Counted from the first letter of the stretch, positions 1 to 9,146 are shown. The stretch is DNA of 64,000 bases from Mycobacterium sp. 852002-51961_SCH5331710 (GCF_001665535.1 NZ_LZSQ01000075.1:17276-81275), one strand, 5' to 3'. Made by a program: numbers and translations. The notes: generated from the letters alone by a model not told the origin.

Positions 1-117
1 CTGACCATTCTGCTACATCAATGCCTGCGTGGCGCCCCCGGCAGCCGCGAGCCGAGCTCAAATGCCGCAACCCGAAACGATCAACGGTCGAATCTACCCC
101 CGTTTCGAAATCCTTGG

Positions 118-726
118 TTGCGGAGTACCTTCAATGGGCTGACCGGAGAATGGGTTCTCCTCTCCGGCCGAGCTAACGGCGGAGACGTAATTCTGATACG
201 TACCATCCTGATTTCGGTTCTCGTATATGTGCCAGCAATAGTGATCCACTCATGGGCATCCTCCGGCTGGTCATTCGATTTCGATTTGCAGGCGTTGGGC
301 AAGGAGCTGTCCGAGACTCTGCAGTGGGTGGGCGCTATCTTCGCGGGCGTCTATGTGGCCTTGTACACGCGATTCTCTGCCCAGTGGAGTTACCTCGCTG
401 ACGTCTACAACCAAATCATGGCTGCGGAAAGTGCGATTGCATGTCCGACTGATCGGCAGCGTGACGTGTTGTCACTCTGGAAAGCCGGATTCGTCGAAGA
501 CGCGGTAACTCTTCACCTTGCAACTAAGAAGATCTTCGCAGAGGTCGTCTGGATTCTTCTCCAACGTGAGGACGTACGGGCGGCGGTCGATGAGTCGATA
601 GGGGCTGGGAAGCGGAAAGCTCTTCAGAGCAATTTAAAGAGATTGCATCCGCGGCTCCAAGACGATTCGCCTTTGCCTTCGGAACAGTTGCCCAGAAGCC
701 TCGTTTCATGTTGGATCCCGCGATAA
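118..726 (+). CDS. Hypothetical membrane protein, lower-GC region
   Basis: I do not recognise a characterised family. The 202-residue reading opens with TTG; no in-frame ATG lies near, so the true start is uncertain. Two hydrophobic stretches are visible, about residues 26-45 (ILIRTILISVLVYVPAIVI) and 66-84 (LQWVGAIFAGVYVALY), followed by a mostly helical, charged cytoplasmic-looking tail. Base composition and codon use are clearly less GC-biased than the rest of the window (for example ATA, AAA and TTT codons), which suggests acquired DNA. It lies upstream of a truncated comEC remnant and may belong to an insertion that removed most of that gene. Confidence 0.5.
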   Translation: MRSTFNGLTGEWVLLSGRANGGDVILIRTILISVLVYVPAIVIHSWASSGWSFDFDLQALGKELSETLQWVGAIFAGVYVALYTRFSAQWSYLADVYNQIMAAESAIACPTDRQRDVLSLWKAGFVEDAVTLHLATKKIFAEVVWILLQREDVRAAVDESIGAGKRKALQSNLKRLHPRLQDDSPLPSEQLPRSLVSCWIPR

Positions 727-735
727 TTCACGCGA

Positions 736-960
736 TCAGGTGTGGACTGAGGCTCCGGCTATGTGGGCACCAAAGACTCCACATTTGAAGGCCTCAGATC
801 CCGTAGCTTGCCATCTCGTGGCGGGCCAGTTCCCCGCAATTCCCATCGCAATTGCGGCTACCGACGCAAGCAGAACGGTGGCCCGCCCAAGGTCACCCGG
901 CGTCAATACGAAGACGTCCCAGTCCTCGGTAATGCGCCGGCGCGCGCGATCATTTGCCAT
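736..960 (-). CDS. Possible small membrane protein, unknown
   Basis: A 74-residue ATG-initiated reading with one plausible membrane segment (LLASVAAIAMGIAGNW, near residues 31-46). It lies in the same lower-GC block as the upstream ORF, and its 5' end slightly overlaps the comEC-like remnant on the other strand. I see no recognisable domain. It is listed because the N-terminal half reads like protein rather than antisense noise, but it could equally be spurious or a truncated fragment. Confidence 0.25.
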   Translation of the reverse strand: MANDRARRRITEDWDVFVLTPGDLGRATVLLASVAAIAMGIAGNWPATRWQATGSEAFKCGVFGAHIAGASVHT

Positions 961-1214
961 GCTGCCGTGGCACCGCGCACTTCTGTCCCGAGTGGCTGCT
1001 GCATGTGGCCCGCTGGGCCGCCGACGTCCCGGGTTCGGCGGTGTCGGTTCCGTCCGGTCTGCCGGGGGTGATGCTGACTGCGGCGGTGGGCACGACCGCC
1101 GTGCTCATGTGGCGCTTCCGGTGGGTGCGCCTCGCGGCGGGCGCCGCCGTCGTGTGCGTGCTGGCGTGGACGGTGTCGGGCCTGTCGGTTGGCCGTGACA
1201 CGATCGTGGGGTGA
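954..1214 (+). pseudogene. C-terminal remnant of ComEC/Rec2-like membrane protein
   Basis: From about residue 13 this 86-residue reading resembles the end of the ComEC competence membrane domain: the pattern VARWAADVPGSAVSVPSG followed by two hydrophobic helices. In mycobacteria comEC (Rv2414c in M. tuberculosis) lies directly upstream of holA, and here the reading ends in a GTGA overlap with holA, as expected of an old operon junction. ComEC is normally about 500 or more residues. An in-frame TAA at 930-932 means nothing upstream can be joined, so the N-terminal bulk is missing. The family call is inferred from pattern and position. Confidence 0.45.
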
Positions 1215-2170
1215 GCGAAGCGTCGCAGTTGCATCTGGTCCTCGGGGACGAGGAGTTGCTGGTCGAACGCGCGGTCGCGGACGTACTGCGGGAGGTTCGC
1301 AAACAGGCCGGGATACATGACATTCCGGTCGACCGGCTGCGCGCCGGCGAGGTCAGCACCAGTGAACTGGCCGAACTGCTGAGCCCGTCGCTGTTCGCCG
1401 AGGAACGCGTCGTGGTCCTGGAGTCGGCGGCCGAGGCGGGCAAGGACGCGGTCTCGCTCATCGCCGAGGCCGCGGCGGACCTGCCGCCGGGCACCATGCT
1501 CGTCGTCGTGCACTCCGGCGGCGGACGCGCCAAGGCGCTGGCGGATCAGCTCAAGAAGCTCGGCGCGCAGGTGCATCCGTGCGCGCGCATCACCAAGGCC
1601 GCCGAGCGTGCAGACTTCGTCCGCCGCGAATTCCGGACCCTGAAGGTGAAGGTCGGCGAGGACACGGTCACCGCGGTGCTCGACGCGATCGGCTCCGACA
1701 TCCGGGAGCTGGCGGCGGCGTGTTCGCAACTGGTCACCGACACCGGCGGGGCCGTCGACGCCGCCGCGGTGCGCCGCTACCACTCGGGCAAGGCCGAGGT
1801 GAAGGGGTTCGACGTCGCCGACAAGGCGGTGGTCGGCGATGTCGCCGGAGCGGCCGAGGCCCTGCGCTGGGCGATGATGCGCGGCGAACCACACGTCGTG
1901 CTGGCCGACGCGCTGGCCGAGGCCGTGCACACCATCGCTCGGGTGCGGCCGTTGTCGGGCGACCCTTACCGGCTCGCCTCAGAGCTGGGCATGCCGCCGT
2001 GGCGGGTGCAGAAGGCGCAGAAGCAGGCGCGGCGGTGGTCGAACACCTCGGTCGCGGAGGCCATGCGGTTGGTGGCCGCGCTCAACGCGGACGTCAAGGG
2101 TGCAGCGGCGGATGCGGACTATGCGCTGGAGGCGACGGTGCGGCGCGTCGCCGAACTCATCGAGGACTGA
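1211..2170 (+). CDS. holA: DNA polymerase III subunit delta
   Basis: This 319-residue protein has the HolA pattern: an N-terminal AAA-like region beginning [16 protein letters not shown], a central segment with the [14 protein letters not shown] stretch, and a helical C-terminal collar domain ([18 protein letters not shown], then [14 protein letters not shown]). In the clamp-loader complex the delta subunit opens the beta sliding clamp. It starts with GTG, overlapping the stop of the comEC-like remnant by GTGA, which suggests translational coupling in the ancestral operon. It converges on rpsT. The gap at 2171-2231 holds short imperfect CTCAGAGC repeats but no clear terminator. Confidence 0.93.
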   Translation: MSEASQLHLVLGDEELLVERAVADVLREVRKQAGIHDIPVDRLRAGEVSTSELAELLSPSLFAEERVVVLESAAEAGKDAVSLIAEAAADLPPGTMLVVVHSGGGRAKALADQLKKLGAQVHPCARITKAAERADFVRREFRTLKVKVGEDTVTAVLDAIGSDIRELAAACSQLVTDTGGAVDAAAVRRYHSGKAEVKGFDVADKAVVGDVAGAAEALRWAMMRGEPHVVLADALAEAVHTIARVRPLSGDPYRLASELGMPPWRVQKAQKQARRWSNTSVAEAMRLVAALNADVKGAAADADYALEATVRRVAELIED

Positions 2171-2231
2171 GCAGACTGAGCCCTAAAAAGGATCAGAGCC
2201 CTCAGAAGCTCAGAGCCCGGCCCTCAAGAGC

Positions 2232-2492
2232 TCAGAGCTTGTTGAACGCGGAAGCCAGCGCCGACTTGCGGTTGGCGGCCTGGTTCTTGTGGATCACGCC
2301 CTTGCTGGCGGCCTTGTCCAGCTGACGGCTGGTCGAGGCGAGCAGCTCCTGGGCCTTGTCCTTGTCACCGGCCTCGACGGCCGCGCGGAAACCGCGCACC
2401 GCCGTGTGAAGCGACGACTTGACCGACTTGTTGCGCAACCTACGGCGCTCGTTGGTCCGGATGCGCTTCTCCTGCGACTTGATGTTGGCCAC
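2232..2492 (-). CDS. rpsT: 30S ribosomal protein S20
   Basis: An 86-residue, strongly basic protein starting [21 protein letters not shown] and ending ALASAFNKL, typical of bacterial S20, which binds 16S rRNA early in 30S assembly. An AAGGA-type ribosome site precedes the ATG (reading the minus strand). Further upstream there is a plausible -10 (TACAAACT) in the gap toward the divergent ATP-grasp gene. Length and composition match the family, and its position beside holA is conserved in mycobacteria. Confidence 0.97.
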   Translation of the reverse strand: MANIKSQEKRIRTNERRRLRNKSVKSSLHTAVRGFRAAVEAGDKDKAQELLASTSRQLDKAASKGVIHKNQAANRKSALASAFNKL

Positions 2493-2639
2493 GCGTGTAG
2501 TCCTTCGTAAATCCTGTAGGGGTTTCGCAAAGTTTGTAGGCGCCCGGCACCCGGGCAGCGAGGGTTCAGGTTACCAGCGGAGTGGGTAAATGCCCAAAGT
2601 GAGTCCTCTGGCCTGCCGAAACGTCCGAAGTGTTGCAGC

Positions 2640-4286
2640 ATGGCAGCTGTGAGCCTGCGAACTCTGCCGACCGAAACCGCGCGACCGTCGCGAAGCCCCC
2701 GTAAGCAGGCCAAGCGCTACGACGGCGTCTTCTCCGGCTACAGCGACCTCGGCAGTTACGCCAAAGCCTTCGACGAGATGTTCGACGCTCAGGGCAATGT
2801 GCGCGGACCCTACAAGGGCATCTACACCGAACTCGCCCCGTCGGACGCCTCCGAACTCGAGGCCCGTGCCGAGGCTCTCGGCCGCGCCTTCATCGATCAA
2901 GGCATCACGTTCTCGCTGTCCGGCCAGGAGCGGCCCTTTCCGCTCGACCTGGTGCCGCGCGTCATCTCCGCCGCGGAGTGGACGCGCCTGGAACGCGGCA
3001 TCATCCAGCGGGTCAAGGCGCTCGAGCTGTACCTCGACGACATCTACGGCGAGCAGGAGATCCTGCGCGACGGCGTCATCCCGCGCCGGCTGATCACCTC
3101 GTGCGAACACTTCCACCGCGAGGCCGCGGGCATCGTCCCACCCAACGGGGTGCGCATCCACGTCGCGGGCATCGACCTCATCCGCGACGCCAAGGGCGAC
3201 TTCCGCGTGCTCGAGGACAACCTGCGCTCGCCCTCGGGCGTCTCCTACGTCATGGAGAACCGCCGCACGATGGCGCGGGTGTTCCCGAACCTGTTCGCCA
3301 CCCACCGGGTGCGCGCGGTCGGCGACTACTCCTCGCACCTGCTGCGGGCGCTGCGCAACGCGGCCGCCAACAACGTCGCCGACCCGACGGTCGTGGTCCT
3401 CACGCCCGGCGTCTACAACTCGGCGTACTTCGAGCACTCGCTGCTGGCCCGCCAGATGGGCGTCGAGCTCGTGGAGGGTCGCGATCTGTTCTGCCGCGAC
3501 AACGCCGTCTACATGCGCACCACCGAGGGGGAGCGGCAGGTCGACGTCATCTACCGCCGCATCGACGACGCGTTCCTCGACCCGATGCAGTTCCGGCCGG
3601 ACTCCGTGCTCGGGGTCGCGGGCCTGCTCAACGCCGCGCGGGCGGGCAACGTCGTCATCTCCAGCGCGGTGGGCAACGGCGTCGGCGACGACAAACTCGT
3701 CTACACCTACGTGCCCACGATCATCGAGTACTACCTCGGCGAGAAGCCGCTGCTGGCCAACGTCGACACCTTCCGCTGCTGGCTCGACGAGGAGCGCGAA
3801 GAGGTGCTCGACCGCATCGACGAGCTCGTCATCAAACCGGTCGAAGGGTCGGGCGGATACGGCATCGTGTTCGGACCGGATGCGTCGGAGAAAGAGCTCG
3901 CCGCCATCACCAAGAAGATCCGCAACGACCCGCGGGGCTGGATCGCCCAGCCCGTCATGCAGCTGTCGACGGTGCCCACCCAGATCGGGGACCAGCTGGT
4001 CCCGCGGCACGTCGACCTCCGCCCGTTCGCCGTCAACGACGGCGACGACGTGTGGGTGCTGCCCGGCGGGCTCACCCGCGTCGCCCTGCCCGAGGGCTCG
4101 CTGGTGGTCAACTCCAGCCAGGGCGGTGGGTCGAAGGACACCTGGGTGCTCGCGTCGCGCACCTCGGTCGCCGACCGCGAGCTCGGGGCCGCCGAGATCG
4201 TGCGCAAGCTGCCCAAGGCGGCGCGGGGCCCGAAGGCCGAGAGCGGCGACGGCCAGACCCAAGACCAGCAGCAACAGCAGCAGTAA
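2640..4286 (+). CDS. Circularly permuted ATP-grasp protein (Rv2411c-like)
   Basis: A 548-residue protein of the DUF404/DUF407 circularly permuted ATP-grasp family. Visible landmarks are YDGVFSGYSDLGSYAKAFDEMF near residue 30, RGPYKGIYTEL, the block DFRVLEDNLRSPSGVSYVMENRR near 195, and VIKPVEGSGGYGIVFGPDA near 400. The C-terminus is a low-complexity Gln tail. ATP-grasp enzymes form amide or peptide-type bonds. Together with the following alpha-E and transglutaminase-like genes this is a widespread three-gene cassette thought to make or modify a peptide; its product is unknown. It starts a collinear operon with the next gene 14 bp downstream. Confidence 0.9.
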   Translation: MAAVSLRTLPTETARPSRSPRKQAKRYDGVFSGYSDLGSYAKAFDEMFDAQGNVRGPYKGIYTELAPSDASELEARAEALGRAFIDQGITFSLSGQERPFPLDLVPRVISAAEWTRLERGIIQRVKALELYLDDIYGEQEILRDGVIPRRLITSCEHFHREAAGIVPPNGVRIHVAGIDLIRDAKGDFRVLEDNLRSPSGVSYVMENRRTMARVFPNLFATHRVRAVGDYSSHLLRALRNAAANNVADPTVVVLTPGVYNSAYFEHSLLARQMGVELVEGRDLFCRDNAVYMRTTEGERQVDVIYRRIDDAFLDPMQFRPDSVLGVAGLLNAARAGNVVISSAVGNGVGDDKLVYTYVPTIIEYYLGEKPLLANVDTFRCWLDEEREEVLDRIDELVIKPVEGSGGYGIVFGPDASEKELAAITKKIRNDPRGWIAQPVMQLSTVPTQIGDQLVPRHVDLRPFAVNDGDDVWVLPGGLTRVALPEGSLVVNSSQGGGSKDTWVLASRTSVADRELGAAEIVRKLPKAARGPKAESGDGQTQDQQQQQQ

Positions 4287-4300
4287 GGGGTGGTGCGCTG

Positions 4301-5272
4301 ATGTTGGCCCGCAACGCCGAATCCTTGTACTGGATCGGACGCTACGTCGAACGCGCCGACGACACCGCGCGCATCCTCGACGTCACCGTGCACCAACTGC
4401 TCGAAGACTCCAGCGTCGACCCTGACCAGGCGTCGCGGACACTGCTGCGGGTGCTGGGCATGGAGGCGCCCGACGCGCCGCTGGACGTGTGGTCGCTGAC
4501 CGACATCGTCGCGTTCAGCCGGGGCACCCAGGGCTCGATCGTCGACGCCATCTCGGCGGCCCGCGAAAACGCCCGCGGCGCACGCGAAGTCACCTCCACC
4601 GAGATCTGGGAGTGCCTCAACACCACCTACAACGCGCTGGCCGAGCGGGAACGCGCCGCCAAACGGCTTGGGCCGCACGAGTTCCTGTCGTTCGTCGAGG
4701 GCCGCGCGGCGATGTTCGCCGGTCTGGCCGACTCGACGCTGTCCCGCGACGACGGCTACCGCTTCATGGTGCTGGGCCGGGCGATCGAACGCGTGGACAT
4801 GACAGTGCGGCTTCTGCTGTCGCGGGTGGGGGACAGCGCGTCGTCCCCGGCATGGGTGACGCTGCTGCGGTCGGCCGGTGCGCACGACACCTATCTACGG
4901 ACCTACCGCGGCGTGCTCGACGCCGGGCGGGTCGTCGAATTCATGATGCTGGACCGGCTTTTCCCGCGCTCGATCTTCTACTCGCTGCGGCTGGCCGAAC
5001 ACAGCCTCGACGAGCTGATGAATCGGCCGCACAGCCGACTCGGCGCCACCGCCGAGGCCCAGCGCCTCCTCGGCAGGGCCCGCAGCGAGCTGGAGTTCCT
5101 ACGCCCCGGTGTGCTGCTCGAATCGTTGGAGCAACGGCTCGCCGACCTGCAGAAGACCTGCTTCGACGTCGGGGAAGCGTTGGCGCTGCAGTACTTTCAC
5201 TCCGCGCCCTGGGTGGCGTGGCACGACGCCGGCCAGCACGGCGCGCTCGTCATCGAAGAGGGGGAGCTCTGA
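4301..5272 (+). CDS. Alpha-E domain protein (Rv2410c-like)
   Basis: A 323-residue protein opening MLARNAESLYWIGRYVERADDTARILDVT, the hallmark of the all-helical alpha-E (DUF403) family. Most of it is predicted helix, with a conserved RAIERVDMTVRLLL block near residue 160 and SIFYSLRLAEHSLDEL near 225. The family is almost always encoded beside a circularly permuted ATP-grasp and a transglutaminase-like protein, as here. The ATG follows a GGGG-rich ribosome site, and the stop overlaps the next ATG (TGATG), so the genes are likely translationally coupled. The biochemical function is not established. Confidence 0.88.
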   Translation: MLARNAESLYWIGRYVERADDTARILDVTVHQLLEDSSVDPDQASRTLLRVLGMEAPDAPLDVWSLTDIVAFSRGTQGSIVDAISAARENARGAREVTSTEIWECLNTTYNALAERERAAKRLGPHEFLSFVEGRAAMFAGLADSTLSRDDGYRFMVLGRAIERVDMTVRLLLSRVGDSASSPAWVTLLRSAGAHDTYLRTYRGVLDAGRVVEFMMLDRLFPRSIFYSLRLAEHSLDELMNRPHSRLGATAEAQRLLGRARSELEFLRPGVLLESLEQRLADLQKTCFDVGEALALQYFHSAPWVAWHDAGQHGALVIEEGEL

Positions 5273-6111
5273 TGTGGCGGATGCGGGTGGTCCACTCGAC
5301 CGGCTACGCATACAAGTCGCCGGTGACGGCGTCGTTCAACGAGGCGCGCCTGACGCCGCGCTCGGACTCGCGCCAGAACGTCATCCTCAACCGCGTGGAG
5401 ACCGTGCCCGCCACGCGCAACTACCGGTACGTCGACTACTGGGGCACCGCGGTGACGGCCTTCGATCTGCACGCACCGCACACCGAACTTGAGGTGACGT
5501 CGTCGTCGGTGGTGGAGACCGACCTCGATCAGATGCCCGATGACGATGTGACGTGGGAGGATCTGCAATCCGAGGCGGTCGTCGACCGCTTCGACGAGGT
5601 CCTCGCGCCGACCCACTACACGCCGGCGAGCAAGCGGATCGCCCGCGTCGGCCAGCGCATCATCAAGAATCACGCGCCGTGCGACGCCGTCACCGCCGCC
5701 GCACACTGGGTGCGCAGCGAGTTGAAGTACGTCTCCGGTACCACCGGGGTGCACTCGTCGGGGGTCGACGCTCTGCGCGAGGGTAAGGGCGTCTGCCAGG
5801 ACTTCGCCCACCTGACGCTGATCCTGTTGCGCTCCATGGGCATTCCCGCCCGCTACGTGTCGGGTTATCTGCATCCCAAGCGCAAGGCCGCCATCGGTGA
5901 CACCATCGACGGGCAGAGCCACGCGTGGGTGCAGGCGTGGACGGGCGGCTGGTGGAACTACGACCCCACCAACGACACCCCGATCAACGAGCAGTACATC
6001 AGCGTGGGCGTCGGCCGGGATTACTCCGACGTCAGCCCGCTGAAGGGTATCTACTCCGGTGAGGGGTCGACGGACCTGGACGTCGTTGTCGAGATCACCC
6101 GCTTGGCTTAA
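5272..6111 (+). CDS. Transglutaminase-like protease-fold protein (Rv2409c-like)
   Basis: A 279-residue protein with an N-terminal immunoglobulin-like transglutaminase-associated region (MRVVHSTGYAYKSPVTASFNEARL, W-region) and a C-terminal papain-like transglutaminase core. The catalytic Cys lies in GVCQDFAHL (near residue 180), with a His in GQSHAWVQAW and Asp in NYDPTND. It is the third gene of the ATP-grasp/alpha-E cassette and shares a TGATG overlap with the preceding gene. Members of this family are proposed peptidases or cross-linking enzymes acting on the cassette's product. The 3' end overlaps the convergent MarR gene by 4 bp. Confidence 0.9.
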   Translation: MWRMRVVHSTGYAYKSPVTASFNEARLTPRSDSRQNVILNRVETVPATRNYRYVDYWGTAVTAFDLHAPHTELEVTSSSVVETDLDQMPDDDVTWEDLQSEAVVDRFDEVLAPTHYTPASKRIARVGQRIIKNHAPCDAVTAAAHWVRSELKYVSGTTGVHSSGVDALREGKGVCQDFAHLTLILLRSMGIPARYVSGYLHPKRKAAIGDTIDGQSHAWVQAWTGGWWNYDPTNDTPINEQYISVGVGRDYSDVSPLKGIYSGEGSTDLDVVVEITRLA

Positions 6112-6599
6112 CTCCGTGCGCGACCGATGTTGCGGAAGCCCGGATGCACGTGCGGTGTCAGCCTTTGCTCGTCGGCGACGATGCTCAGCAAGCGGCGCAG
6201 GGTGTCTCGCTGCCGAACGGTCAGTCCCGCGGTGAGCTGACGTTCGTGGTCGCGGGCCAGCTCGCCGATCCTGCCCATCAGCTTCGTGCCGGCCGAGGTC
6301 AGATACAGCGAGTACAGGCGCCGGTCGTCGGGGTTCCGCCGGCGTTCGACGTAGCCGCGGCCTTCCAGGTCGTCGATGAACGCGACGACTCGGCTCGGTA
6401 GCAGTCCGAGCTGCGCACTGAGCGCCTGCTGGCTCTGCCCCGGGGTGGCGGCGATCGCGCGAAGAATCCCCGCATGTGGGGGCGTCAGGTCGAGCGCGCG
6501 CATCTTCTCGGCGAACAGGGTCGCGGCGTGGTGGCCGATCTGGGCCAGCAGGAATGCGGCACCGTCACCATCGTCTTCGCGTGGCACGCGGCAAATCAT
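6108..6599 (-). CDS. MarR-family transcriptional regulator
   Basis: A winged-helix MarR-type repressor of 163 residues from the chosen ATG (MICRVPREDD). The DNA-binding part shows PGQSQQALSAQLGLLPSRVVAFIDDLEGRGYVERRRNPDDRR, the usual recognition helix and wing. The reading frame is open further upstream (TTG at 6671, ATG at 6662), but I chose 6599 because the length then matches the family and a perfect 8-bp-arm palindrome at 6609-6633 falls in the promoter instead of the coding region. It is divergent from a membrane protein/LLM operon, its likely target, and probably autoregulates. Confidence 0.85.
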   Translation of the reverse strand: MICRVPREDDGDGAAFLLAQIGHHAATLFAEKMRALDLTPPHAGILRAIAATPGQSQQALSAQLGLLPSRVVAFIDDLEGRGYVERRRNPDDRRLYSLYLTSAGTKLMGRIGELARDHERQLTAGLTVRQRDTLRRLLSIVADEQRLTPHVHPGFRNIGRARS

Positions 6600-6608
6600 A
6601 TCAGTTGT

Positions 6609-6633
6609 GAACGGTTTTGAATTAGAACCGTTC
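6609..6633. promoter_or_regulatory. Palindromic operator 1, likely MarR site
   Basis: The arms GAACGGTT (6609-6616) and AACCGTTC (6626-6633) form a perfect 8-bp inverted repeat around a 9-bp spacer, directly upstream of the chosen MarR start. It shares the GAACG core with the second palindrome at 6663-6683. MarR dimers typically bind such sites in the divergent promoter they control; the assignment is inferred. Confidence 0.55.
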
Positions 6634-6662
6634 GAGCCTTGCATCGATGCTCCAACGGTCAT

Positions 6663-6683
6663 ATCGTTCAAACTATGAACGAT
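6663..6683. promoter_or_regulatory. Palindromic operator 2, likely MarR site
   Basis: The arms ATCGTTCA (6663-6670) and TGAACGAT (6676-6683) form a perfect 8-bp inverted repeat with a 5-bp spacer. The site spans the ATG of the divergent membrane-protein gene, so a bound repressor would block transcription or initiation of that operon. Confidence 0.5.
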
Positions 6684-7382
6684 TCAATGACCGATCGAGT
6701 TATCCGGCCGGCGCGTTCGCGCCAGGGCGGTCCACCGCTCGCGGTGGTGGCGGGTGTTTCGCTGGCGCTCCTCGTCGCAGGTCTCGCGGTCGGTGTCGCA
6801 CTCGGCGGTGTGATGCCACTGCCCTACGGCGCCGGGGCGGCCATTCAGGACTACGTCGTCGACCACCACGCGGCGGTGCGGGCGTGCGCCGTCGGGATGT
6901 TCGCGTCCGCGGTACCGCTGGGCATCTACGCGGCCACCGCCAGCGCCCGCCTGCGCCAACTCGGTGTGACGGCGCCCGGCGCGACGATCGCGCTGGCGGG
7001 CGGTGTTCTCGCCTCCGGGGCATTGGGGTTGTCGGGTCTGCTGGCGTGGACGCTGTCGCAGCCGGAGGTGACCTCCGACGCGACGCTGGTCCGAGCGCTG
7101 TACTACCTGACATTCCTCACGGGTGGGCCCGCGCACATCGTGGCGCTCGGACTGCTGATCGCCGGCATCGTGGTGCCCGGCCTCATCGTCGGCCTGCTGC
7201 CGCGCCCGCTCGCATGGGCGGGTCTGGTCCTGGCGGCCATCGCCGAGATCACCACGCTGGTGTTGATCTGGCCGGCCCTGTCCCCGCTGCTGCCCATCGC
7301 GCGGATCGGTGGGCTGATCTGGCTGATCACGGCGGGCGCGATGCTGCCGCTGCGACGGCCTCGAAAGGAGCCTGCGCGGTGA
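6675..7382 (+). CDS. Multi-pass membrane protein, MarR-linked
   Basis: A 235-residue protein with about six hydrophobic segments (for example AVVAGVSLALLVAGLAVGVAL, VGMFASAVPLGIYAAT, IVALGLLIAGIVVPGLIVGLL and the C-terminal LIWLITAGAMLPL), resembling DUF4386-type membrane proteins. No transport or catalytic motif is visible. The ATG at 6675 is preferred over an upstream one at 6639; a second in-frame Met lies four codons later. It is divergent from the MarR gene, with operator palindromes around its start, and its stop overlaps the next GTG, so it is coupled to the LLM oxidoreductase. Function unknown. Confidence 0.75.
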   Translation: MNDSMTDRVIRPARSRQGGPPLAVVAGVSLALLVAGLAVGVALGGVMPLPYGAGAAIQDYVVDHHAAVRACAVGMFASAVPLGIYAATASARLRQLGVTAPGATIALAGGVLASGALGLSGLLAWTLSQPEVTSDATLVRALYYLTFLTGGPAHIVALGLLIAGIVVPGLIVGLLPRPLAWAGLVLAAIAEITTLVLIWPALSPLLPIARIGGLIWLITAGAMLPLRRPRKEPAR

Positions 7383-8245
7383 AAATCAGTGTCAGCGTGA
7401 CGAATTACTCGTGGGACGAACCGCTCGGCGCGCGGCTCGCCCGGCTCGCACGCTTCCTCGACGGCACCGCCGTCGACACCCTGTGGGTGGCCGACCACCT
7501 GCTGCAGGCCGACCCCTTCAGTCGCATCGAGGAACCGATGCTCGAGGCGTACACGACGCTCGGTTACCTGGCGGCGGTGACATCGCGAATCCGGTTGGGC
7601 ACCATGGTGAGTGCGGCGACGTTTCGCGCGCCGGCGCTGCTGGTCAAAGCCGTCACGAGCGTCGACGCCCTTTCGGGCGGGCGCGCCTGGCTCGGCCTCG
7701 GCGCCGGCTACAACGCCGACGAGGCGCGGGCGTTGGGGCTGTTCCTGCCCGACACCGCCGAACGTTTCGACCGCATGACCGAACTGCTGCAACTGGCGCG
7801 CCAGATGTGGCGCGGGGACGAAACACCCTTCACCGGTAGGTATCTGCGCCTGGAGCGGCCCGTCGCGCGCCCCCTGCCGACCACACCGCCGCGGGTGCTG
7901 GTCGGCGGGACGGGGGAACGCAGAACGTTGCGCTTGGTGGCCGAGTATGCCGACGCCTGCAACCTGTTCGACATCCCCGACGGTGGGACCACGATCTCCC
8001 ACCAGCTCGACGTGCTGAACCGACACTGCACCGACGTCGGCCGTCCCCCCGAACAGATCGAGCGCACCGTGACCACGGGACTCGATGCGGGTGAGTCCGC
8101 CGAACACCTCGCCGAAAGGTGTTGGTCACTGGGGGAGTTGGGTGTCGAGCACATCGTCGTCATCGCGCGGGGCCGACCGTTCGGCGACGGCGATCTGGAG
8201 ACGCTCGCCGACGCCGCCGACCGACTGTGCGGCGTCACGGCCTGA
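7379..8245 (+). CDS. LLM-class (luciferase-like) F420-dependent oxidoreductase
   Basis: A 288-residue TIM-barrel flavin/F420 oxidoreductase. It shows LWVADHLLQADPFSRIEEPMLEAYTTLGYLAAVTSRIRLGTMVSAATFRAPALLVKAVTS (in pieces, residues 35-90), then GRAWLGLGAGYNADEARALG, both typical of LLM enzymes that use F420 or FMN. The substrate is not predictable. It begins with GTG in a GTGA overlap with the membrane-protein gene and probably shares its MarR control. Confidence 0.85.
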   Translation: MKISVSVTNYSWDEPLGARLARLARFLDGTAVDTLWVADHLLQADPFSRIEEPMLEAYTTLGYLAAVTSRIRLGTMVSAATFRAPALLVKAVTSVDALSGGRAWLGLGAGYNADEARALGLFLPDTAERFDRMTELLQLARQMWRGDETPFTGRYLRLERPVARPLPTTPPRVLVGGTGERRTLRLVAEYADACNLFDIPDGGTTISHQLDVLNRHCTDVGRPPEQIERTVTTGLDAGESAEHLAERCWSLGELGVEHIVVIARGRPFGDGDLETLADAADRLCGVTA

Positions 8246-8251
8246 GAGCGA

Positions 8252-9109
8252 TCAGCCCGCCGGTTTGGCGCACACGCCGGGATGCACTTCGACGCGCAGC
8301 AGATCGTCGCCGAGTTCGATCTGCCGGTCGAAGACCGTTGCGGCCAGGGCGCGCCAGTCGTCCTCCTGCCCCGGTTCGATCGCCGGCACATAGTGGGTGA
8401 GGATCAGGATTCCCACGCCGGCGCGGGCCGCGGTGGCCGCCGCCTGCTCGACCGAGGAGTGGTAGTCGCAGATGTCGCGGATGCGCTGCATCGGCATCTT
8501 GTCCACCAGGTCCTTGCGAATCACGGTGTGCACCAACGCTCCCGCACCCGCCGCCAGCGCATCGAGGCTGTCGCAGGGAACGGTGTCACCGGCGAGCACC
8601 ACCGACGCTTCGGCGTGCTCGACACGGAAACCGATCGTCGGTTCGACGGGCCGGTGATCGGTCGGCGCGACCCGGATCGTCACGCCATCGCGGTTCCACA
8701 CCTCGCCCTCGGTGTACTCGTGCACCTCGACCGGAGGCGGCGCCGTCAGGTCGGCGTGGTGCGCGATGCGGTATCCGATGTCGAAGCCGAACGCCTTGAG
8801 GGTGTGCTCGACCACCTCGGCGGTGCCCGGGGGACCGATGATCTGCAGCGGGGTCTGCTCGGTGAACGTCGAAACCCAGCGGGTGATGATCACGTCGCCG
8901 AGATCGGCGATGTGATCGCTGTGCAGGTGCGTCAACAGCAGCGCCGACAGTCCGTTCGCGGCGGCGCCCGCGGCCGTCAGGCGTTGCTGGACCCCGCGGC
9001 CGCAGTCGATCAGGAACGTCTGCCCGCCCGCGCGCACGAGCGTCGACGGCCCCGCCCTGCGGGCGTCGGGGATGGGACTTCCGGTGCCAAGCAGCGTGAC
9101 CTCGATCAT
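8252..9109 (-). CDS. Metallo-beta-lactamase-fold hydrolase, RNase Z-like (Rv2407-like)
   Basis: A 285-residue protein starting [22 protein letters not shown]. It has the dinuclear zinc motif [11 protein letters not shown] near residue 62, a later conserved Asp in VVLAGDTVP, and a C-terminal His in ILTHYVP. This pattern is shared by RNase Z/ElaC-like and arylsulfatase-type members. In M. tuberculosis the syntenic gene Rv2407 is annotated as RNase Z-like. Whether this enzyme processes tRNA 3' ends or hydrolyses a small ester cannot be decided from sequence alone. It is monocistronic as far as I can see. Confidence 0.85.
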   Translation of the reverse strand: MIEVTLLGTGSPIPDARRAGPSTLVRAGGQTFLIDCGRGVQQRLTAAGAAANGLSALLLTHLHSDHIADLGDVIITRWVSTFTEQTPLQIIGPPGTAEVVEHTLKAFGFDIGYRIAHHADLTAPPPVEVHEYTEGEVWNRDGVTIRVAPTDHRPVEPTIGFRVEHAEASVVLAGDTVPCDSLDALAAGAGALVHTVIRKDLVDKMPMQRIRDICDYHSSVEQAAATAARAGVGILILTHYVPAIEPGQEDDWRALAATVFDRQIELGDDLLRVEVHPGVCAKPAG

Positions 9110-9146
9110 GGCCCCACATATACCTGAGGGCCGCGCGCGAAGGGCG

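Noticed and set aside
2978..4300. Plus-strand reading extending upstream of the alpha-E gene
   Set aside because: It is the wrong frame of the ATP-grasp gene; the alpha-E family start is the ATG at 4301.
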